Shown here piece after piece: positions 43,601 through 53,347 of a stretch of DNA of 64,000 nucleotides. This DNA is from Mytilus californianus (Eukaryota; Mollusca; Bivalvia; Mytilida; Mytilidae), in the NCBI RefSeq assembly GCF_021869535.1, contig NW_026262712.1, forward strand, positions 50,202,884-50,266,883, given 5' to 3'. Both the position numbers and the translations under genes were made by a program. The notes beneath the pieces are model-generated. The model made no database searches. It saw only the letters and a program-made list of their open reading frames with translations, and was not told the DNA's origin. Each line of letters begins with the position of its first letter. Position 1 is the stretch's first letter.

Positions 43601-46130
43601 GTTTATAAATTTTCCTTTTGTTATTACATAAAAAAAAATCACAATTTGTTATGTAAATTTCAATACGGATTTCAACCAGGTGATAGTACAGTAAATCAAC
43701 AAGCAGAAATATATAATACTATTATTTCCAATCTTGATAAAGGAAAAGATAGACGCTTTATTTTTTGTGATATTTCTAAAGCCTTTGACAAAGTTTGGCA
43801 TGATGGTTTATTATATAAATTGAAAGTGTTTGGTATTCATAGTAATTTAATTGATTGGATTGGAGACTACCTAGGTGACAGATGCCAGAAAGTTGTTTTG
43901 GATGGGTTTTATTCATCTCAAAAAGGTATCAGTGCAGGGGTACCCCAAGGCTCGGTACTGGGTCCCTTCCTTTTTTTAACTTATATAAACGACATTGTGG
44001 AAAATATGAGTAATCATATTAGATTATTCGCATATGACACCTCTTTATATGCCATTATTGATGATGATTATGATACTGTATCTAGGTCATTGATTGATGA
44101 TCTTGGGAGGATAAAAACATGGGCTGAAAATTGGGCTGTTACATTTAATGCCTGAAAAACAGAAACCCTTTCATTTTCTCGAAAAGACATAAATCCTCCT
44201 TCTTTAAATTTTGTATTGATGTGGATCAAATTAAAGAAGTTAAAAGTCACTGTCACCTAGGTCTCAACTTTGAGAGTAAGTCCAGTTGGAAATTACATAT
44301 AGAATTTTATAAGTACAATTTATAAAAAACATGTTCTAGATTACATTTATTAAGACAAGTACAATATAGTTTGGATCGAAATGTACTTACTACAATTTAT
44401 ACAGCATTTATTCGCCCTATTCTAGAATATGCAAACATTATATGGGATAATTGTACTTTACAAGTAGCTAACTTATTGGAAAGTGTTCAAATTGAAGCCG
44501 CTCGAATTATTACTGGTCTCCGACGTACAACTTCTTTTAAAAAATTGTACACTGAATTAGGTCTTGAAAAATTATCAGACAGAAGGAAGAAGCATAATCT
44601 GACTACATTTTATAAAATAAAAAATGGATTTTCTCCAAGTTATATGATAGATTTATTAGAACCTTGTCTTTCCACACAAAATGATTACAATTTTAGAAGA
44701 GATCCTCATAATTATACCATTCCAAGGTGAAAAACAGTTTCATATTATAGAAGTTTCATACCATCTGTTGTTAAACTCTGGAATGAATTAGATCCATATG
44801 TAAAAAATGCTTTGTCGATTAACCAGTTCAAATTTTTACTTGATAAAATATATAAACCAGAGATTCCTCCTAAATAGATTTGTACTGGTATAAGAACATT
44901 CAATATCATTCACTGTCAATTACGAAATGAAGCAAGTAATTTAATTTCTCACTTGTTCCATGATTTTTTGATTGAAAAACCTTCCTGTCCTAAATGTTTA
45001 AATCAATGTGAAGACAATTACCATTACTTTTTTGATTGTCCATCATACACTTTAAACATGACCATACTCCTTGATAAATTGTCTTCTTATGAAGTTGATA
45101 TTGATTTGAAGTTATTACTATTTGGTGATCAATCTATGAGTATTGAAGACAATATTCAGATAGTTAAGGCTGTTCATAAATACATTGAAAATTCAGAAAG
45201 ATTTATATATTGAAATATATTTTATAGTCCGAACCTAAATAAACTTGTTAATTTTTATGTCTCTAATTTATTTTATATTCAAGCTTTAAGACCCTTACCG
45301 GTTGAAAAATAGTTTAAATTGAAACAGAAATTAAAAAAATAATGACAATAATTGATATTATAAAAGCTACAAAACCATAAATGCACCTCTATTTTCTATA
45401 TCATTCAAACCATCTTTTGTACATTTTTATGCCCCGACGTAGCGGAGGGGGCATTAAGTTTTACCCTTGTCCGTCTGTACGTACGTCCGTCCGTACGTCC
45501 GTCCGTACGTCCCAAAATTGTTTTCCTTTCTCTTACTTTAGTTTGCTTTAACCAAACGTTATGAAACTTATACACAATGCTTATTACCACAAAACAGGTC
45601 AAGTTTGAATTTCGGTGGCGTAACTTTTACCGTTCTAGAGTTATGCCCCTTTACAAATGAAAAAAATTGCTAATTTTTCCTGTCCGTTCTCTAACTTTAG
45701 TTTGCCTCAACCAAATGTTATGAAAATTATACATAATGTTTATTACCACAAAACACAGATCAAGTTTGAATTTTGGTGGCGTCACTTTTACGAGGGTGGT
45801 AATGGGGGTACCTTCATGACGAATAACGGTCGTTTAATTTAATGAAGGCCTCTAAATCAATATTGGAGTTTATTACTTAGTTTTCTCTGAGTTAACTTTT
45901 TAAAGCATTCTTAGAATATTTATAATTTTTATCTGAGTTAACTATTTGAAGCATCCTTCCAGTCAGCTATGAGATAGTTTTGAAAAATAATTCTGTGTTG
46001 TCATTATGTTTGTGTATGTGTTGTTTTGTTTGAATGTAATATATATTGTACCTTGTTTTATGGAGAAGGCTTACATAGGATTTGCCTGTTGCCCAATCCA
46101 ATTCAATTTATTTGAATAAAATACTGTTTA
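43600..46130 (+). pseudogene. 5'-truncated LINE: RT, post-RT and C-terminal zinc region, mutated active site
   Basis: The first frame (43646-44155) reads CKFQYGFQPGDSTVNQ, FIFCDISKAFDKVWHDGLLY, GVPQGSVLGPFLFLTYIND and IRLFAYDTSLYAI, where the catalytic FADD has become FAYD. After a TGA and frame changes it continues LSFSRKDINPPSLNF, HCHLGLNFESKSSWK, then LEYANIIWDNCTLQVANL and IEAARIITGLRRTTSF, LLEPCLSTQNDYNFRRD and FIPSVVKLWNELDP, and ends CPKCLNQCEDNYHYFFDC ... HKYIENSERFIY at 45213. A likely 3' UTR resumes at 45855-46125 (ending 'ggatttgcctgttgcccaatcc ... aataaaatac') after an inserted array element. CR1/Jockey-like family. Confidence 0.85.
45431..45842. mobile_element. Array element of the GCCCCGACGTAGCGGAGGGGGC family (family v)
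   Basis: The start GCCCC ... GGGGC can fold as a hairpin. It is followed by (GTCC)n-type sequence 'tccgtccgtacgtccgtcc', then two about 150 bp tandem units ('ctaactttagtttgc..taaccaaa.gttatgaaa.ttatacacaatg.ttattaccacaaaac', 'gtcaagtttgaattt.ggtggcgt'). It sits between the coding end and the 3' UTR of the LINE. Confidence 0.8.
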
Positions 46131-46186
46131 AACTAAAAAACATAAAAGTATATGTTTGTCTTCACGAAGATTATTTCGAATTGTAG

Positions 46187-46379
46187 ACCCTGAACAGTGG
46201 ACTACACTGGACGTGGTGTCTTCCATGGGAATTAAAAGGAAAGACAGTGAAATTTACCTTTGGTTTGGATTCGGGATGGGATTGCACTATTTCGTCAGAT
46301 AGATGTGCAGTTGAAATACAAATATTTTCCCTAAACAAAACTTCACAGTTATGTCAAACCACAACTCCAAAGCCAAAAG
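46187..46379 (+). CDS. Exon B2: second half of extracellular module 2
   Basis: The acceptor TTTCGAATTGTAG and donor CAAAAG|GTAATG bound 193 nt in phase 0 reading TLNSGLHWTWCLPWELKGK, VKFTFGLDSGWDC, SDRCAVEIQIFSLN and LCQTTTPKPK. It is homologous in start, layout and length to exon B1 (29663). It ends in phase 1; its last G joins AA of the next exon to make Glu. A Thr/Pro-rich end looks like a stalk leading to the membrane. Confidence 0.85.
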
Positions 46380-46814
46380 GTAATGTTGTAAGTCATGAAA
46401 AATTAAAAATATTTTGTTACACAAATAGTTTATTGATTCTAATGTATTAATTTTGTTTTAATAATGGTTTTTGGAAATCAAATGTAAACATGAAAAGGGA
46501 ATTCTGAAGAAAGTAGTTATGTAAATATTTTTTATTGTTAGTACATAAGTGTATAATAAATTTAAGTTGCATGAGCTTAAATGACACAGTCACGCACACA
46601 CTCGAAATAAGAAAAGTTCCTTGATGGTAGCATTCAATTTCATAAAGTAAGCATGCAGTGAACTTGCCCACTAATAAAAAAGAAGACAGATCAAAGTATA
46701 ACATGTATAAAGAATCGAATGCGAATAAAAAAAACCAATTATATACAAGTAATCCTGTGCAAACACAAAAGTCGCCCAAACGACCCCAACCATTATTCTG
46801 CTGTTCCACGAGTT

Positions 46815-47260
46815 CCAAATGGTGAAGTTGAAATCATCCCTTCGTAAATTTTACGGACGCCATCACGAGTTGGTTGACCGTTATGGAATAACTGTTTCAC
46901 AGATGATATCGGATATGTTCCTTATGTCGTAACTACAATACCCTTCAATTTTCACGAATGTGACCTACCGAATTAGACTATTTACCGGATTTGTAAAAAC
47001 ATAAGCAACACGACGGGTGCCACATGTGGAGCAGGATCTGCTTACCCTTCCGGAGCACCTGAGATCAACCCCAGTTTTTGGTGGGGTTCGTGTTGCTTAG
47101 TCTTTAGTTTTCTATGTTGTGTCATCTGTACTATTATTTGTCTGTTTGTCTTTTTATTTTTGGCCATGGCGTTGTCAGTTTGTTTTCGATCTATGAGTTT
47201 GACTGTCCCTCTGGTATCGTTCGTCCCTCTTCTGTATCCATGGTAACAACAGCCATTTTG
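46815..47260 (+). mobile_element. 3' end of a Penelope-like element (second subfamily)
   Basis: The plus strand reads LKSSLRKFYGRHHELVDRYG and then SQMISDM before a stop, matching the C-terminal block seen in the degenerate copy at 42.2 kb. A long tail follows ('cgacgggtgccacatgtggagcaggatctgctta ... gtttttggtggggttcgtgttgctt ... gttttcgatctatgagtttgactgtccct'). Only the last about 40 codons of the RT are kept. Confidence 0.7.
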
Positions 47261-48080
47261 AAAATTCCAAAATCGGATAGCAGAATACACATGACTGGTC
47301 ACATTACTGTCAAGTTTCATAAAGATTGGATCAAATTTCAAATTTTACAATTTGTGTTGTTTATATGGTTACGGTGGCCATTTTGGAAATTCAAAAGTCA
47401 AATTCCACATCTACATACAATTTGTACCAGTTAAGATATCTGGTATTGTAAAGTTTTGTAAGGTTTGAAGCATTTTCAAATTTTTCACATTTTTACATAT
47501 ACTAGATGCAGCACTAACACTAATTTTCATGCACTAATGTTGTATTTCTCCTTCACCAATTCTGTAACTATATATAAATTTAAACTGGTGAAAAAAAAGT
47601 GAGAAAATACCAGGGGAAATATAAATGAATTGATAACTGCGGCCTTATGTGAGTATGTGAGAGGGAGTTAAACATATGTGCTGCCTCAAACCTCAAAGAT
47701 ATCCTACTGTATTGAGTGATTGACTGTGTTATTTGCTTAAAGTTCAGAGGCATAATTACCTACTGTACATAGAAGTTAGGAGGAGGATACCTGTTGTACT
47801 AACCTTTAAAGTGTTAACAAATCGAAAATTATAAGTATTTTTATGAAAACTAAATGTGGGGAAAGCAAAAAAAAAAGAACTTTTTTATTTACTTCTTTTA
47901 GGGCAATTGTTAAATATATTATCCGACAGGTTTTTTTAAACAAATAGTCTTGATTTATCTAAGTTGAGTTCTAATCCATCTTAAGAATTTTGATGATCAT
48001 CATATATACAACAGAATGCATCATTCAGTATTTTCCATACACAATGTGGTACTATAAATGTATATTATGATTATTTCACT
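47261..48080. other. Intron sequence with a weak internal repeat
   Basis: 'ccatggtaacaacagccattttgaaaattc' (47237) and 'tatggttacggtggccattttggaaattc' (47363) are related, as are the 'agtttcataaagattggatcaaatt' flanks. No gene was seen. Confidence 0.45.
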
Positions 48081-48149
48081 TAAAGTACACCAAAGCAGTT
48101 TGCAATAGCTTAGATTTAAAATTTATTGTATTCTGAGTTCTAGCACTCT

Positions 48150-48395
48150 TGATTTGTAGTCTAGTAGTTTCCGTTGGTTGTCGTCTTGCATACTTGTTTT
48201 GCTCTTGTTTAGTGTTATTTGCTTAAATAAGGCTTTTAGCTTTATTTCTGAATTGTTTCAGATTAATTATTCTGGTTTCTTTTATACGGTTTAGGTTTTG
48301 CTCATTGTAGTTGCTAACATCATTTTCCTTTGAGCTTATAAAGTGAATAAGTTGTCTATTTGCAATCACACCACATCTCCATATTTTATATCAAT
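48150..48395. repeat. Dispersed mussel-type repeat, diverged copy
   Basis: It ends 'gtgaataagttgtctatttgcaatcacaccacatctcc', the same terminus as the family at 22.5 kb. Confidence 0.6.
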
Positions 48396-48689
48396 TCAAA
48401 ATTTTGAAAAAAGACAATACCTACATGCTATATATACATGTAAGAAGCAAACAAAAAAATAAAATAACATAAATTGGCCCCCTCATTTCAAAAAAAAAAA
48501 GAAAGAAAGAAAAAGAAAACAACAAGAACGACAAACATGATAATAGTAAGACATATCAAACAAAACAAAACAAAAATTTAAAATATCACACCATTTAATG
48601 TTCAGTATGGTGTATATTGTCAAGTACTTTTTAACTATGTTAAGTCTTCTTCCTTTAACGTGATTGTATAAGATTGATTAATCTTACAG

Positions 48690-48917
48690 AATGGTCTACT
48701 ACTACACAGTCATACCAGTGGTCATCATGGAATTCAAATAATGATGGTGTTGACAATGATGATTCTTCATCATCCGACAGTGATGAAAGTAGCAGATTTC
48801 CAATAGTTATACTCTGTACAGTTGGGGGTGTAGTTGGAATGACGATTTGTGGCACGTGCTGTAAAAATCTTTGCTCTTCCAGCTCTACAAGGCGGGACGA
48901 AAATTACTTAAATCAAG
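48690..48917 (+). CDS. Exon: transmembrane segment of the modular membrane protein
   Basis: The acceptor TTAATCTTACAG is followed by 228 nt and the strong donor ATCAAG|GTATGA. The peptide reads (E)WSTTTQSYQWSSWNSNN, an acidic Ser/Asp stretch (DDSSSSDSDESS), and a single hydrophobic membrane span FPIVILCTVGGVVGMTICG. Juxtamembrane Cys residues follow (TCCKNLC, candidates for palmitoylation), then STRRDENYLNQ. Phase 1 at both ends. The topology implied is type I: modules outside, tail inside. If the donor is ignored the frame continues about 40 basic residues to a stop at 49039. Confidence 0.85.
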
Positions 48918-49039
48918 GTATGACGAATTTTTCTTTCAGTGATGTTGAAAAAGAGGCGGACCATACCAAAGGGTCACAATCAAAATTGAGAAATCGAAGA
49001 GAGCGCGATAAAACCACGGAAAAAAAGAAAAGCAATTAA

Positions 49040-49780
49040 AAAGACAAACAAAATTCTACAAAAGACTACATAGAAAACTGGAATGAGCAACACGAACCAA
49101 AAACCAGTGGTTATTTTAGTTAATGATTCTGAATCATGTGCAGAATAAAGGGCAAACAAAATTAATAAATAGTGAAATATTGTAAAAAAATTAAGAATAG
49201 AGAATATTAGGATGCTAAAATATAAAGGTTAGAGAATAGTGGACAAGATAGATAAAGAATAGAGAAAGATGGTATAAAAAGTTAAAGAATAAAGAATTGA
49301 GGGATCCTCATCCACACCCTCTTTCAATCGGGTATCTGTCAGGTGATAACGTTTGATGAATCGTATTTAGTACAAATATGATAGACACATACACCTTTGC
49401 TAAAGAGAAGTTTCAACTTACCTGAGTTGTTCTAACGAAATTCATACTTAATATTTTAGATATGTCTATTATTATATCGCAGTTGGAGTGAGCATACTGT
49501 TTTTATACTTTGGCATCTACATGTACGCCCGTTCCGCCCGTCCGTCCAAAATTTGTGTTCATTGTTTGATTTTTTTAGATTAAAAATATTCCGCGCTTCA
49601 TATAAAATTTAAAAACATTGAATTTAGCAATGCGTTAGTAAAAGTAAGTGCCATCAATGCTTTTGAAGCACGCATGCAAACTTAAATCAATTGCTTGATT
49701 AAATGTTGTTTGTTTAAAATGGCAAAAATGATTTTAATGTTCTGGACGAGAAAAAATTAACGATAAATACAATAAGTTTG
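49040..49780. other. Intron, no feature recognised
   Basis: 'agaatagagaa' words recur several times between 49190 and 49290 without a clear period. Near 49525 a 'cgcccgttccgcccgtccgtcc' string resembles the start of an array element. Confidence 0.4.
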
Positions 49781-49784
49781 CCCT

Positions 49785-50095
49785 GCAATAAGGGTCGACT
49801 GCGAAAATAAGTGGGAAATTTGGAAAGCCACTGGGAAATAAGGGTATATTGGATAGGGACAGAAATTTAGCCTTGCAAAAGGTCACCTTCGGACCCCCTT
49901 CCAAAACAAATTGTTGCAATGGTTCTTTACCTGCAGAGAGCGTGACACGCACTCTACACGTGGCATTGGTATTTAACGTCCCCATTCTGACCGCACGTTA
50001 TGCGAACTTTTACAGTTTTCTCTGCCAAATATACATTTTCAAGGGTTTTACTGCTGGTCGGCTAAAGACCAACGTATGACCATTTTTCTATACCC
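49785..50095. repeat. Dispersed repeat with a relative at 56.26-56.40 kb
   Basis: 'ctgcagagagcgtgacacgcactctacacgtgg' and neighbours are echoed in inverse order at 56.3 kb ('catgctctctacacgttaacgaaccc'). The minus strand is open over 83 codons (LSAGKEPLQQFVLEGGPKVT), a string I have an impression of seeing in mussel repeats, but no function is claimed. Confidence 0.45.
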
Positions 50096-50196
50096 AAGTC
50101 ATCCTTGGCGTTAAACAGAATTCAAAAGTTTGTGTTGCATTTGGATGCTTATAATATATTTATAAAAAATGGTCGATATTTTCTTACCAATGATTT

Positions 50197-50865
50197 TGAT
50201 ACGCCCGTTTGCGGGACATATTCTGGTATACCGTTGTCCGTCCATCCGTCTGTCCGTCGTCAAAATGTTGGACAATAACTCAAAAACCAATTTGCATTAA
50301 GCTTTGATGAATTGTTTATATCTATTGACGTGAGCTCCCTTTCGATTTTTATAAATATTAAATTTTACGTTTCCGAGTTATGTGGTTTTATTCATTAAAA
50401 AAAGGATTTTCCAGTTTTCGGACAATAACTCAGAAACGCTTTAACTAATTTGCATGAAACTTTGGTGAATTGTTTTTATCTATCGACGTGAGCTCCGTTT
50501 CGATTTTTATAAATTGTTAATTTTACGTTTCCGAGTTATGGGGTTTTATTCATTGAAAAAGGGAGATTTCCCAGTTTTCGGACAATAACTCAAAAATGTT
50601 ATGGGGTTTTAATCATTAGAAAAGGGAGATTTCCCAGTTTTCGGACAATAACTCAAAAATACTTTGAGTAATTTTCGTGAAACTTTGGTGGATTGTTTGT
50701 ATCTATTGACGTAAGCTCCCTTTTGATTTTTATAAATTTTAGATTTTACGTTTCCGAGTTATGGGATTTTATTCATAAAAAGCTGTAGTTTTTTTTTATA
50801 TAAATTTCTGATATGACATTGAGGAGTTATGGAACTTTATTCTTTGAAATGAGACGGGCGTATCA
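50197..50865. mobile_element. 669 bp array element with TGATACGCCCGT inverted termini (family iv)
   Basis: 12 bp terminal inverted repeats at 50197-50208 and 50854-50865. The left end folds as CCCGTTTGCGGG. Then comes 'tccgtccatccgtctgtccgtcgtc', then tandem units of about 149 bp starting 'ggacaataactca' (50270, 50419, a short one at 50580, 50642), each with 'attgacgtgagctccctttcgatttttataaat' and 'tttacgtttccgagttatggggttttattcatt'. Confidence 0.85.
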
Positions 50866-50989
50866 CGCGCTCATGGCACAGTTCTTTATTAATAGATACA
50901 GTATGTCTACCTGCTTAACATGAAATTATCAATTTGTTCAATTTACTTCCAGATTTTAAATATTGATAAATATATATCTTTCACTTCAG

Positions 50990-51315
50990 AAATAGACATG
51001 CATAGACCTCAAAATGGTTTTTTTACAAGGAGATCTAATGAACCTAGTGAAACACAAAATATGTTACACAGTCAAATAATAGAACCAGAAAGCACAGCCT
51101 TGGATCCGTCAGCACCGCCAGTGTATGATTCAGTAGCAATACCAGCAGAAGAAACTTATACTTCCGCTTCCGGTGATAACACGCCTGATAATATTCCTCT
51201 AACATCCACTGTAGAAAATCGTGACTCTCCTGACAGCAACCTCAGTAATAGACCGCCTATCGTTGCTGCTCCTCCGTCATATGAAGAAGCATGCCAATAT
51301 TATCAGCTAACTTAA
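50990..51315 (+). CDS. Last coding exon: cytoplasmic tail with two PPxY motifs
   Basis: The acceptor ATCTTTCACTTCAG opens in phase 1, agreeing with the transmembrane exon. The 108-residue tail is Ser/Thr/Pro-rich and ends PPSYEEACQYYQLT-stop. An earlier ALDPSAPPVYDSVAI gives PPVY. PPxY motifs bind WW domains, for example of NEDD4-family ubiquitin ligases, and typically steer trafficking or turnover of membrane proteins; that role is inference here. Additional Tyr residues (YDS, YEEA) could be phosphorylation or sorting sites. AATAAA occurs at 51987 as one candidate polyadenylation signal. Confidence 0.88.
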
Positions 51316-52030
51316 TATTATTTAGGAACCATATAACTCGTTTTTTATATCAATGTTTCATACCAACTATTACCTCTTACATCCAGATCAGAATATGCAA
51401 AATATTTTTACCAACCGATTAATACGAGAAAGCAAATATTATATACACGAACGATATCAGCCTTACTTGCAAAGGGTAATAGCTTATATTTATCATAAGA
51501 GTTGGCCACTATGATATCATATTACCTGGCAATGTTAAGGCCGAAGACGTGCTTTAAATTTAATAGACATATGACGAAAGGCTGAGGGTGAAAGAGAACA
51601 AGAAAGAAAGTGGCATACAAAATCATAGGAAAAAATAATAGTGCAATCTTATAAAAGCAAATACGTACTAAATAAAATCTTTGATAGAAATAGTATCGTC
51701 CTAAAACATAACTGTTGGGGATCATTGAGATTGCTATGTTCATGTGGATGAAACAAAACACAATAAAAAGTGATAGGAGGAACACATTCATTTGAACGCT
51801 GTGCATTTGCAAGTAATACAACAAACACAGGCCTCTAAGAGAGAAAAAACAAGACATAAAAATGTCATATCAGCAGCTGTACTTCTGATCAGATTTCATA
51901 CAGAACATCACGTGCGCGAAGAAGCGATCTTGTGCAATAACTAATTTGTACAGAATATCAATCCAGAAAAAATAGCGTTGGTTTCAAATAAACATTATAA
52001 CTCGCTGCTTTAGCGAAGCAGCTTCCGTTG
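51316..52030 (+). other. Probable 3' UTR and downstream flank of the membrane protein gene
   Basis: No further coding exon was recognised. AATAAA-type hexamers occur near 51758 and 51987. A minus-strand frame rich in Phe/Leu at 51522-51857 is most likely the complement of A-rich UTR. Confidence 0.4.
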
Positions 52031-52559
52031 GTGATACACTTTGACAAATTTAAATATTTCCATTTAGTTTTTAGTTATTTATTGACTACTTTTTTTATAT
52101 ATATATTTGTTTTCATATTAAAGTTGAAAAAGCGAAATGCCAAAGAATTTGTTTACAAACAATACTGTTACCAATGATATATATCATCCGTGGTAAGTTA
52201 AAAAGAATTATTTCTTTAGTTTGGTCATCAAATATGAGTTTCATACTATACAGTTCAATTAGAAAAACAACTTTTAATCGAGAGATAGATTAATATAGAT
52301 AATAAGTAAATAAATGTAGTAGACTAAGTGTATTGACCTTTGTGATTACGTTAACAGAGTAATAATTACATTACGTGTATAGTTCATTATAATACGTTAT
52401 TGTGATTGGCTAACAGCAACCTCGCGTCATTCTGAAATTAACCTGCATTTCAAAATGAAATGTAACATGCATGATGACACGAGCTTCCACAATAAAGAGC
52501 ACAGGTAAATAAAAGAAAAACTTGATAGAAATCGTGTTTTCATGATCCTAGCAAAAAAA

Positions 52560-52692
52560 TGTAATTATAAGTATTGAATGCTTCTTGTAGTAATTTTATA
52601 GGGTTGTAAAAGCGTTGACCGAAGTACATTTTGTATGAAGCGCGGAAGCCAATAAATTTACAAAAAGAAGCATTCAATTCTTAAATGATGTT
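52560..52692. mobile_element. Palindromic MITE-like repeat
   Basis: 'attataagtattgaatgcttctt' at the left pairs with 'aagaagcattcaattcttaaat' at the right. The centre carries 'gggttgtaaaagcgttgacc', also found at 15.85 kb. Confidence 0.65.
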
Positions 52693-52739
52693 ATAAGTAT
52701 ATAGCTGTTGATTCATCTTTAAATGATCATGTAGTCTAC

Positions 52740-53095
52740 ATGTTTCCTTATTCGATTTTTTCTTTGTTTGTTCTATCATTCATTCATTCTTTTCGTTCTG
52801 TCTTCTATCTTCTTATTTTGTAATGGAATGGTACAGGCAACTAAGTCATTAATTTTCATTATAAAATTAAAAAAAAACGAATACAAAAAAAAAACGAAAA
52901 AAAGAACGTATTTTTTACCCCTTTATTTCGTCTTTCGGGTAGATTTAATATGAAAATAATGTTACTAATCTCTTATCATTGAAGGTTTATGAATCGATCT
53001 GAAGGTTGTCAGCATATATGCATAGTAAAATATGGTTACGGTCAGTGAACATGGTGAATGGCTTATTCTTACTGAATCATCAAATGACCAGAAAT
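52740..53095. other. Low-complexity A-rich stretch, no gene
   Basis: Poly-A-rich segment at 52860-52910. Nothing else. Confidence 0.4.
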
Positions 53096-53109
53096 TAAAA
53101 TCTCCGAGC

Positions 53110-53265
53110 TTGAACATAGTAAATATGAAAATAAGAAGATATGATTGCCCATCAGACAACTCTACACCAGAGACCAAATTTCATAGATGTTAACAATTAT
53201 AGGTCACTGTACGGCCTTCAACAATGAGAAAACACCATACCGTGTAGTCAGATAAAGGGGCCTAT
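53110..53265. repeat. Dispersed mussel-type repeat copy
   Basis: 'taagaagatatgattgcccatcagacaact ... gtcactgtacggccttcaacaatgagaa'. Confidence 0.75.
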
Positions 53266-53347
53266 GTTGATCTAGTTGTTTACATCACACAGTCACATAA
53301 ATAAGAACCAGTTTAGCGTTCAATTGCAGCATTTTATTCCATTTTTT

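Noticed and set aside
48918-49039. Basic extension of the transmembrane exon to its stop
   Set aside because: The strong donor at 48917 and the phase-matched tail exon at 50990 make this an intron; an unspliced isoform cannot be excluded.
51522-51857. Minus-strand 111-codon hydrophobic frame
   Set aside because: Phe/Leu richness comes from reading the complement of an A-rich 3' UTR. It has no homolog-like motif.
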